From: Alviniconcha marisindica
Lineage: Eukaryota; Mollusca; Gastropoda; Provannidae
Direction: 5' to 3'
NCBI GenBank assembly: GCA_018857735.1
Contig: JABMCL010001569.1
Location: forward strand, 190,001 to 254,000
Length of the DNA stretch: 64,000 nucleotides
In this document: positions 51,279 to 63,457 of the stretch, piece by piece
Position numbering within the stretch: position 1 is the stretch's first letter
Layout of the letters: the number at the start of each line of letters is the position of its first letter
Made by a program: the position numbers and the translations under genes
The notes under the pieces: model-generated
Seen by the model: only the letters and a program-made list of their open reading frames with translations
Database searches by the model: none
Told to the model about the DNA's origin: nothing

Positions 51279-54200
51279 CTGCAAAAAGGTCAAGTACTTC
51301 TTTACTCCATTCAAAGGAAAAAAATGTGGGTGCCACATGAATTACAAACAAACAAACAAACAATACCTACATGTCTAAAAGATTCACAGTTTAAGAGAGC
51401 ACAGTAGCATACAGGCAAGTCAAAACCACAAGTATTGTTTAAATGGAGTATATATTACTTCTTGAAATGCACTCTAAAATAATAGATGGACACAAGGCAT
51501 GTAGGATTTTTGTTATTTACCATAAAACACAACAACAACAACAGCATACCATGCAACCATGTGTGTTTTTGGCACCAAGACAGCCAGTCCCAAAGACTCC
51601 TGATGAAACTGATAACTAGCAAGCTATGGAACTGAATAATTCATAGAACTAAAGGAAGCTGGCTGGCTACTTGGCTCAAAAGAATCCTTAGCAATGATGG
51701 TAAAATAACAAAAATCCTACATCATACATGCCTGTTGTCCATCCATTAAACTGACAGAGGAAAGAGGAGGAGAATTTGCAAATGTTCTTATGCTGAGAGC
51801 AAACAATCATTTTTGGGCTGACGTACTGAAACATTACAAGAATCAGTCTACTGATACAAGTCTGTTGGAGACTGTTAAACAAAGATTTACTGTTGACAAA
51901 CACAACGCAGTTATAAATTACATGAATGGACATTGCACAGTCACTTTCTCTTCTTATACCTAGATTAATTCTTTGCTATAATTATGGTTATTGTCAACAG
52001 GACCAGCACTGCAATAATTATGAAAGGTGCAGCAGCCTCACTGACAAGATCAGATGAGATAATCATCACATGCAAAGTATAGCTATGGTCTTGTGAAAAC
52101 AGATCTTTGTTGGTAAACACTAAATGTTCACAGACTGTGACATGCATTTGGAAGAATGTCCTGTCTGTTAACCATTCACTACTTGAAAATGCCCTATTAC
52201 TACAGAGTTATTTCAGAAAAATTGGTAGGACTTTAATGCTTGTAACAATGTAAGAGATATTTTGTATAATACTGATGTTATAAAGTCTGCAGTTAAATTG
52301 ATTGCACACAGTCCTGTAGGTAAGTTAGTATAACTTGGTAGTTTATAATTTTGTTGATGTTGTTGTCTATTATATGATTGTTGTTGCTGTTGATTTTTTT
52401 TTTTGTGTGTGTGTGGGGGGGTGGGGGGGCGGGGGTGGTGGTGGGGGAGGGGATCTAATATCACCTTGCTGTGAACAGACATAAAATAAAACATTGACTG
52501 ATTGATTGTCTTTGTCAGTATTATCATCATGTTTGTGGTCACTGACCTGACAGCCATCAGAGCCAGCAGAGCCCAGCTGGTGTTGACCACCTGTGACTTG
52601 TCGCTCTGAACATACGTCCGCTGCTCACAGGACTCGAAGTTCTCCCCCCAGCCGCCATCTTCCATCTGCTTGTTCACGAGGAACTCACAGGCACGCCTCA
52701 CCTGAAATGTATTATGCAGAAATATAATTGCAGTGCCTGAGAAGTAAAAGTACATATTAATAAGCTACGGTTATGGTCTGTCTTCCAGCTGTTTGTTTAC
52801 CAGGAACTCACAGGCATGCCTCACCTGAAACGTATCATGCTCTTTAAAATTAAACTGTAGCACTTGGACAGGTCAACTTTCAATTCAGGAACAGGGCGAC
52901 CATCCCCAACCAGGCGTGTCCACAGGTGGCAGATAGCAGGAAGACCCCCAGATACTGAGGGTTAGCTGTGAAATAAGCCAGCTCGCTGGACGAATAAGCA
53001 GTCATGGGCCAAACTGGCGGTGCTCCTACCAGGATGGGGTGGGGTAGCAGTGGCTCTGCTACATCTAAAACATGCCTCTTGTGTCCATTGACGGGACCAT
53101 CAGCGAACATGGGCTGCTATAAGCCCTTGCTACGGGGTGGGATCCCCAGAAAACAATTCCCCCTGTGCTCCCAGGGCAGGATGTAGGGGCCAGGAGCTAA
53201 GGGTGAGGTAACCCCTGACAGAAAACCTAGAGGGCTGAAGACGGAGGTACTGAGCCACTGGCGCTCTCCAGAAAATCACAGTACCACGCACTTTAAAATG
53301 CACTGAGAAGCAGCAATCGAGAAGAAGAAAACTTGCAAATCAGGCAACTGAACCCCAGGAGCTCTCTGTGTAAACTCAGCACTTATCTTTCATGTGATGA
53401 CAGGATAAAAAAAAAAAAAAAAAAATTAAGGTTTAAAGGAACCGTACTATGTATCTGATTATCTCAATGTCAACACTGAGGAGACTGAAAAGGCAGCAGC
53501 ACTGGTATTTTGTGCCCCAAGTGACAACACCAACAGCTCAGAGAGATCTGTCAGGTTAACATCTGGAGGGGGCTGAAGAAATTCTGCAAAGTGACTGAAC
53601 AATCCATATGCACCCTTTCCTTGCAGATTTGTTTGTTAAGGTTTCTCTTTAGAAGTGTTTCTAGTGGTCCCAGCCACTTTGCCTTAAGAGTGCTCTACTG
53701 TATATTGGGAATTCAAACGAATGAGTTACAATTATTACTCTCAGTCATAACCTATGTCCAATGCTAGGCATTTACAGCCACACATCATCCGCAAGTTTAA
53801 ATGTACACACGAAATGTCTGGGAGCCTGCTGATATTAATTAGCTGTAACTTAAATGTATACAAGTAGTATGACAAAGTTAGTGTTTGCAGCACCTAAAAC
53901 TTCATTGGTCTAGACAAGAATAGCTGTTGCTACAGGGTTTCCATAAGGATTAAAAAAATATCTGCTTTAGGTTTGAGAGCTTTTAACTGCCTTTGTTTTT
54001 TTATAAGTTTTATTGGCTCCGATCGAGAGACAAACTCAACATGTTAAGAAATACTGATTACTTGCAAGATCTTAAATGTGTTAATTTTTAGTTGCACCAT
54101 AGCCATATCACTATCGCTATACCCTAGGTTGAAATCACAAATATTTCCCATTGTTCCCATCAATTATACACATCTTGCCTGTTTATTTCCAATACCCTGT

Positions 54201-57200
54201 TCATCATAGAATATACATAAAATTATGTAATTACTATTATTGTTCATTTTGGGGGGATGGAAGATGTTGTATCAAGGGACCTATCATACAACTGTAACCT
54301 CAGTCAAAAATAAAATTCAAACCTGCTTAATTTAGCAGTTAAATGGCAAACTGTGTGCATTACAACCAGTGCTGGAGACTGCTTAATTTCAGAAAGGGAT
54401 TACAAACTGTTAATATCAGCAATGGCAGTGCAGAACCTAGTTTGCAAATTGTTCCATCAGACATTCACCTCATCATCCGCCTTGCCATCCTTGTAGACTT
54501 TGCCACAGTGTGACAGGGCCTCCAGGGCAAACCAAGTGCCGTATGTGAAGCACACTCCCCAGGACCCTTCCCAGGAGCCATCAGCACGCTGTTTGGAGCG
54601 CACAAAGTCAAGGCCATCATGGAGTGCTAGGCGGATCTCATCACAGCGATACTCCGGGTAGCGCTGGGTAAAGGTGTGGAGAGCCTGTATACAAGCTGAG
54701 GTGCACTCAACGTAGGTGTAGTCAATCATGATGTCCCCTGCAAGAGAATGAAAGCTACCTGACATCTCCAGGGCCAAAAGTTCTCTGACATCTCTAGGGC
54801 CAAAAGCTCACTGACATCTCATAGGCCAGAAGCTCACTGACATCTCATGGGCCTAAAGCTCACTGACATCACTTGGGCCTAAAGCTGACATCTCTAGGGC
54901 CAAAAGCTCACTGACATTTCTAGGGCCAAAAGCTCACTGCCATATCTAGGGCCAAAAGCTCACTGACATCTCAGTTCACTTCTTTTTTTCTTTTTCTCAC
55001 AGTGGGTCCCATCTGTTTTGATATTGTAATACTTCATAATCTCTGTTTCTTCAGTTTCATCACTGTACACTTGTTAAACATAGTAACATTTAAAGTTTTT
55101 TTGTTTGTTTTTTAAATGGGGGGTGGGGGCGGGGGCGGATTTAAACAAAAAAGCAAAACAAAACCTCTATAAAAGAAAGAAAATGGAAAATGACTGACTG
55201 AAAACTTGTGAAGGAAGTTTATTTCTCTATACAAGAAAGACAATGGAAAATGACGGACCAAAGACTTCTGAAGGATTCAGCAGCTCCAGCAGGTAACCAC
55301 CTCGCTTCTTCTCATAGGTGGCCCAGCCTCCATCACTGCAGCGCATGTCCAGCAACTGTTAACACAATAACACAGTCAACAACTAAGTGTGACTGTGAGT
55401 GATTTACACCCTTTACTCAAGGCAGCAGTTTGGCATGGTACCATGCTGCTGCCTGATCAAACGGAACTGCAAGAGATTGTCTGCTCAAATCACAAGACTG
55501 ATGATTGATGCATGTATATACTAGCGAGATTCCCTTCATAAGAGTCTTCATGTTTTGGAAAATTAGAACAAAGTTTGTCTGAGGTCCTTTCCTTCCCATT
55601 AGCAATAAGAGTTCATACAAACTTTGTGTGGCAAAAATCAAGGCTTCTGCAGATTTTTCCAAACCAGATTACAATATGTCTATACCAAAACTAGACCTTA
55701 ATTCATCCTAATCTAATCATTCACTTATACTGTTACAGAACAGTGGCCAACAAGTGATCTCCCAAGCATCTGTGGGTGTGTGATCAAATGAGCATATCCT
55801 TATGGCTTTGCAAGTGCTCCGGGCTCTAACGAGATGGGGCACCATAAGTAATCAGTTATTATTATTATGTAGCCAGCCAGACATGAAGGAGTACTATTGC
55901 TAGGACTGTCTCAAACTGCTCACATTGGTGCATAGTGGCAACAAGAATGTGTCTCAAGTTGGAAAAATGCCTGTTCATTTTACGGTTATGTACATGATTT
56001 GAGATGGAGAATTGGGTCCTGGGGTAAAAAAATGTTTTAAAGAAGAGAAAAAAACAAGTGATTTCTCATTACAGAGGTCAATCATGATAGCGGATTTCAT
56101 TTTTCAGAACAGATGTCAAGCAACAACTATCAGCCACACAAACAAACTAGAACAATCACCTTTCAGCCACATGTTATGTCAGCAAACCTGACACACACAA
56201 ACAGCTCAATCACTCTTCAGCCATGTCAACAAATCTGTGATGTATAAATGAAAAAAAGAGAGCAATCGATGCTGTTTGAATTACTCAGTGGTAGGGATAG
56301 CCGATGCTGTTTTAATTACTCAGAGGTAGGGATAGCCGAGGCTGTTTGAATTATTCAGTGGTAGGGATAGCCGATGCTGTTTAAATTACTCAGTGGTAGG
56401 GATAGCTGATGCTGTTTAAATTACTCAGTGGTAGGGATAGCCGATGCTGTTTGAATTACTCAGTGGTAGGGATAGCCGATGCTGTTTGAATTACTCAGTG
56501 GTAGGGATAGCCGATGCTGTTTGAATTACTCAGTGGTAGGGATAGCCGATGCTGTCTGAATTACTCCGAGGTAGGGATAGCCGATGCTGTTTGAATTACT
56601 CAGTGGCAGGGATAGCCGATGCTGTTTGAATTACTCAGTGGTAGGGATAGCCGATGCTGTTTGAATTACTCAGTGGTAGGGATAGCCAATGCTGTTTGAA
56701 TTACTCAGTGGTAGGATAGCTAAGTTGGCAGAGCATCCAGCTGAAAAGCCAGGTGCAATACTAATGTGTGTTCGAGTCCCTATTGCAGCAAGGGATTTTT
56801 CCCCCAGAGTCAACTTCCAGTGCAGATTCTCTTATGGTGTCCGTGCAGCCCGCGTGTGCAATCGCTTGCATCAGCATATGTGCACACATGTTAAAACTCC
56901 TAAACACTGACAGCCATATCACTGTTTGGACCCATGAAAATACTACACACACTGATAGGAATGGATAGCGCTGCTCTTGCGCTGCTCTTGCCCAGGTAAG
57001 GCAGTCCAGTTTCCCACAAGGGACAAAGAAGTACTAAAAAAAAAAAATTAAAAAAAATCAAGCTGCAGCCCCATATTGACTCCCAACACATGCCACTGGT
57101 TGCTCAAACAAAAACTTATCAAAGATGACTCAGTGAACCTACGACATCCATGAACCAACCACATCCACAGTGTCCTGAGGTGACCCAGTATAGCTGGCAG

Positions 57201-60200
57201 GATGTTAAAATCCAATTACTAATGGACTGACTAACCACATCCACAGCTCCGTACAGCCGCTCTGCAGCTACTTGTTGCTGGGAGTCCAGGAACTGACACT
57301 TGTCGTGCGCGAACAGCAAGGCCTTCAGTCCTTCTGATGTGCAGTCCGCCACAATCCAGCCACAGTCGCGAGTACTGAATGGAAAGCCATCCTGATCCGA
57401 GCAACAAGTACAGACAAGTTTATGCAACACACCTGCAGTCAGGACAGAATTTAAGCAACTGCATCAAAAAAAGAAAGAAGAAAAAAAAGAAAAGAAAAAA
57501 AAGCCTGTTGTTATAAGTGTATGTGACTGTTCTGGCAAAAAGAGAGAGAGTGATGGTTTGAAAATGTATTTGAAGAAAACAATAAAACCCAAAGGGGCTG
57601 AAATTTCCATCTTCAGAATCCATGATGTTTTTTTTCCCTGTGTCCAACTCTGAGGGTGAGGCATTTAAAGACTACCAAAATATGTGTGATTAAGTTGTGG
57701 TTTTAATCAATTGTGGATACTCCCTTATAAGCTTTGGAAGCATCTGATCACCTAATACATTATTATTTTACATATGAAAAACTTCAGGAACAGTTGGTGT
57801 GGCAGATCAGATTGGGGGGGGGGGGGGGGGGGGGGGCAGCAGGGGGATGTTGGGGGGGGGGGGTAAGAGTGTGGGTGTGGGTGTCTCCTACTTTGCAAAC
57901 TGTTACTTTATGTCAGTTATGACACTTTCACTGTTCCCATCAAGCAAAGCATATTAATATGCTATGAAACCTTGCCATTCAAAATGGGTAATACATAATT
58001 CCACTGTAATTTCACTCCACTGTGACCTTGAAAAGGGGCCAAGGTCACAAGAACTTGTATGAACAGACTCTGCCAGAAACCTCTCAGGAGACAATCTGAT
58101 GCTAAACAAGCCTAACAACAATCCTAAAAGTCCCAAATTAACAATAAAACTTTTAAATTAAAATGTTAAAAAACAACCCCATCCCCACAACCCCCCTCCT
58201 AAAAAAGTGTCTACATTGAAAGTGAACCTTATTCATCTGCCTGTAATATTTCTTGTAGTTGGGCGGGTTGTCTGGAATCTGTGTAAACTTCAGGAACTGG
58301 TACGCCTTCTCCAGGCACGGATGGAGCTCCTTCTTCTGATGCGCACCAGCCTGCAATGATTTGGAGAGAAAAAATCACCAGTACAAATGTTCTTGAATTA
58401 GATACTGGAGCCACATAAACTCTTCAAACTTGGAATTCCATGGAACTGGTATCATGATGACTATAGCCACCAAAGGACGAGCAAACATGTGGAAACATTT
58501 CATGGATGGCATTGAACTGCATGGCTCCTCCACCAGCAAACACTGCCTGCTACTGCAATTGTTTTAGAGTGAAAAATTTCAAATGCCTCTTAATAGCAGC
58601 TGAAAGCGCACCCATGGAAAGTGCAGTTCCAAGCCTTCTTTGCAAATTTTGTGCTGGACACATGAACATAGAGCATCAAGGAAAGCAGCTGTTATCAAGA
58701 AGGCAAAAGAACCTCACGGTCACCTTTGAAAGTTACTGACATTTTGATAAACACACATTCTGTTGTTGCTCCAGTTCAGGAAGGCAAAACCTTTCCTGGG
58801 TGTGAAGTAAATGACACTTTCAGGAACTACTACCCTATGGCTAGCGTAGATACAGGTTCCAGAATCATCTGGTAACCATCATTGTCTGTGACATGATGCA
58901 TTTCCATTCTGCTGTTCGCTGCACTTATGTTTCTCACCGCCATATGATAATAAACAAGATCTGATTTAATCTGGTGTAACAGGATTGGAGCAATTGCAAA
59001 TGAACACTGAAATCATAACAGCTGATGTTTGTCTTACCTCAAGCATTGCTGTCACTGCTAAGGCTGTGTCCCACAACTGGGATCCATTGGTGCCCTGTGA
59101 AAACATGGAACACTACTGGTAAACTATTTGAATGGTGGTTTCCTTCTCTCTTTCCCACCTCTCTCTCAGATTAGTTTTTTTTACTGTTACTGTACTGGTT
59201 GTTCATACATTTGATACATTAAGATTATTCACTAGTAACACTTTCTAACACCTTGAGATCAATATAGATAAATAATGTCAGAAAAAAGCAAAATGCTTAA
59301 TCCAGAGGTACACTCTTAATCATATCTAAAAAGAAATTAAAAAAATCTTTTGCAAAGAAGAAAAACGTCTAAAAATAATAACAATGCCAAACAAGAAATA
59401 AACACATGGGACTGTATTTTGCATACTGACAAGAAGAGTGAACCATGACACATTCAAACTATAAAATGTCATTTCTGCTGTAAATTCATTCCCTCACAAC
59501 TTTCTCATAACAACTGGCATGCATTTTGTTTTCAAAAGAACAGTCTCTCTTCAACAATCTCCAACAGATGATAAAAATCTTGTTTTTCTTCAAACTGTTG
59601 AGATTTTCCCCCTCAAAATGTTGACAGCAAATTGCAACTAATGTGAGTAAATGAGTAGAATAAGTACCACCATCCTGCAAAGTTTGACTTTTATCGCATT
59701 TATGAAGAAAATCCTCAGCCCTGAAGTTTTCTGACAACTGGAAGGCCGAACTGGCACTTACCAATATCATTACGCAGACTCACATTATTTCATGACTTTG
59801 AATATTCTAGTACTTTAGTCTGATACTCACACACATCTTCATGCCATCAAGTCCAATCCTGCACAAATAAAGAGAGAGAGAGTGGGGGGAAAAGAAGTAA
59901 ACCCATGACAACAGACTGAATGTTTAATCTTACACCAGTCTTTAAAATTCTGGCATAAAACAATCAAGTGCAGCCACATGTTCCAACTACAAGCACACAA
60001 ACATTTTTTTCTCTCCACCCTCCATCCCCTTTCCCCGTAATTTTTGCAATAGCAACAGTGGTGGCATTTGTATTGGTTTGCAATTCTAGGTTCAACTTCC
60101 ATTGTTATACACAGTGTGAAGCAACGCCTACTCAGAAATCGGCCAGGAAGTGATGCTGTGACCTCCCGTGACTTCTTGCATGAAAGATTACAAAGGGCAT

Positions 60201-61392
60201 TCACTTGTGCAAACCAGCTTCACTGAAACGCCCAATAGATTAGTGGTTATTTTTCGTCTCTGGCACCTCTGCATAGAATGACATTTCCCTTCTTCTCCCA
60301 GAGAAACCTTCTCATGGCTCCATCAAATCCAACCTCACAACATTTCTTTTGCCGAAACAGTAGATGTGTCATATTTTTCCCTCTCACACTGCTGTTTTCC
60401 ACTGCTGTAAGCCCTGTTTGGTTTAAGTTAGGTTTGCAAATTGCATATAGTATACTTGTAATATTTTGGCTGACCAGAAGATCACAAGCTCATGAAAAAA
60501 AATGTGTTTTGGGGCATCCTATAGCATGAGCAACAAGTTATTGCTTTGGGCCTCCAAAAATGCCTTTAAAGTTGGCAGAGTAAAATTTGTAAATTCATTG
60601 TCATTGCCTTCCATTGTGAAGAAAGTACGCACTGGATGTAAAAGCAGCTAAGGGATTTAAGCAATGCCGGGCAAAAGTTAAGGGAGTTAACAACCCCGCC
60701 TGAACTGCCCAATAGAAGCCAGCTGGTCTGGTGTGTCAGAGCTAAGCTCCATGGTGAAATTTAAATGAATTTTATGTGTCATATCAAAGTGGGATAAGCA
60801 GTGCTAAGAGGTGCTCTAAAGCAGATGACAGATTGTAAGACTGCCTCAAGGTAGTGGGCTGCTGGACTGATTTTGCCTAGAGGTGAAATGCAAAAGTCAC
60901 AGCACAGAATTGTATGCAGATAAAGCGGGACCACCAACTGTTAAGCTGTTTAATTTCTGGCACTTTATGAATAAAGTTGCCCGTTTTCACTCACAGTTGT
61001 GTGTTAGATTTGATATGTGGCATAAAAGGTTTTATGTGCATGAAAGAACACAAATGATGCACCAACCAGTCCAATGACTTACCACAGATAGTCCTTGACA
61101 CGGTCCTGGTGCATCTTGAAGTCTGGGTGGTCAGGTCCATCAACGTGCCACCGCACCAACATCTGAATCACCTTGGAGATCTGTTCATAAAAATCGGGGT
61201 GCATAATTACACAACATCTGCATCACTTTGGAGATCCGCTCTTTTTAAACAATAAACATTAAAGGGTGCTAACTCATTAGACAGCAACCCATAAACACTG
61301 TTTTTATGTCAAAAGGGCAACATGAAATACCATGTTCAAAGCAGCTCTGTGTTGGGAGTTGCAGTCAGATATAAAGTGAAACAAAGTGCATG

Positions 61393-61441
<49 letters not shown>

Positions 61442-63377
61442 CATGCATGGCTACATTCCGATCTACTCTAGGCTTTAAAGGGAGAACATTTGTCAGCTCT
61501 GATCAGATGGGACGATAATTTTTTCATCCACTGTGCCACATTGTGAGGGTGTCAAAAGGAAAAGAGAGCAATTAAATTCAGACAAATCAGATTTGGGTGC
61601 AAAACCACCAGAAGAAGAAAAAAGAGTTAACTACCCCCCCCCCCCCCCCCCACACACACACACCAAAAAAACAACCACCCCACACCATTTACACAAAGCA
61701 CATTGTGCATGAACTTTTTATTGTCTGCAGCAACCCTACATGTTTAAATTACAGTCAGCACATGGGGGTGGGGTGCACTTAATGTGCACAGATGTGTTCA
61801 TAGCATTCCTGTAGTGCCTTCCCTCTGAGAGAATGACTGTGGAATCCCTATCTGTTATTAAAGACAGCTATGCTACATCTAGAGCAGAGTCACAGACAAA
61901 TGTTTCCACTGTAGCATAGTGAGTCACTCACTCACCGGCCCAATGCTGATGCCCTTTGTGAAAGTGTCATCTGCACAGATGTGTTCGTAGCACTCCTGCA
62001 GTGCCTTCTCTCTCAGAGAACGACTGTGGAATCCCTCATAAAAGTCCAGTGCATCTGTCATTAGTCAATACATATAATTAGGTTACACATAGATCACAGT
62101 CACAGACAAATGTTCCTCTGTAGTGTAGTAAGTCTCTCCCTCTCCCTCCCTCCCTCTTTCTCTCAAAGAACTGTGGGGTCCTCCGTTAAGTCCTCTCTCT
62201 CTCTCTAAAAGAAATGTGGGGTCCTCCATTACGTTCTCTCTCTCTCTCTCTCTCGCTCTCTCTCTCCCTCTTTCTGTCAAAGAACTGTGGGGTCCTCCAT
62301 TAAGTTCACAAATTCAACAACATCAACAACAACAACAAAAAGTCTTTACTGAAGAATGAATTTAAGCTCTTTACTGAGGAAAGCCTCTAAGCTATCATCA
62401 GAATAAAGCTCATGAAAATTGCCATACAACTGTTCAATACAATCAACTTTTAGAAGAAGAAAAAAAAGGACAGTAATACGCACAGTAAGCCAGCTCTAGA
62501 AATGCTGAGTGTGGGGTGTAGAGGTCAGCACTCGCTACATTACTTCGCATAGCTTTCCAGTTGATGGTGCTGTAGTCTTCGGTATACAACTCCTGATCAC
62601 ACACAAACACACACAGAAGTGTGCACACACACACACACACACACATGCACACACATACACACAAACAGACAGACAGACAGACACACACACACACACACAC
62701 ACAAACACACATACATGCATGCATGCACACACGCACGCATACACACGCACATGCACACACGTAGGCATGCACATATGCATGCATACACACGTACACACAC
62801 AGACACACACACCAAGCGATGATTACAACCTGGTCTGAACACAAATACACTTTCCAGGGTGCCATTTTTCCCTCTTGGACAGAAAGAATGCATGTAATTT
62901 GTAATTAATAAAGTTTGAAAAGTATCTACTCACACACACAAAAAACACACAATACAAAACAAATACTGCTACTTTCATTTATGCATGCACACACACAAAC
63001 ACGTGTGTACAGACATAGTGGAGCTGTATAACTGCAGCTAGCATAATCACACAAACACACACACACACACACACACAAACCACAATAACAACAACTCCCA
63101 AAATAAACTGAATTGTTTCACTTTTTAACCAATCTCCACCCACCCCCCATCCCAATTTGAATTTTTCTCTTCCTGGTGCTCACATTTTGGTGTTTTTTGT
63201 CACTGTTTGCTTTGTTTTTGTTATTTTAATTGGCAGTATGGTCATCTTTGCCATGTGTTCAATTTCTTCTCCTTGGACATGTCAGTAATGGTCTGAAAGT
63301 TGACTTTGGTCATCAAATGGAAGATGGACACACACATGTATGCATAAACACAGAAAGGATACACACACACAAACAAT

Positions 63378-63457
<80 letters not shown>

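Noticed and set aside
56710..56790. Functional tRNA gene
   Set aside because: The A-box and B-box are too far apart for a normal tRNA and the fold is poor. A SINE head or pseudogene is more likely.
61784..61850. Genuine LSS coding exon
   Set aside because: It lacks the first and last parts of the exon, has no donor and ends in an in-frame stop. The intact exon is at 61936-62054.
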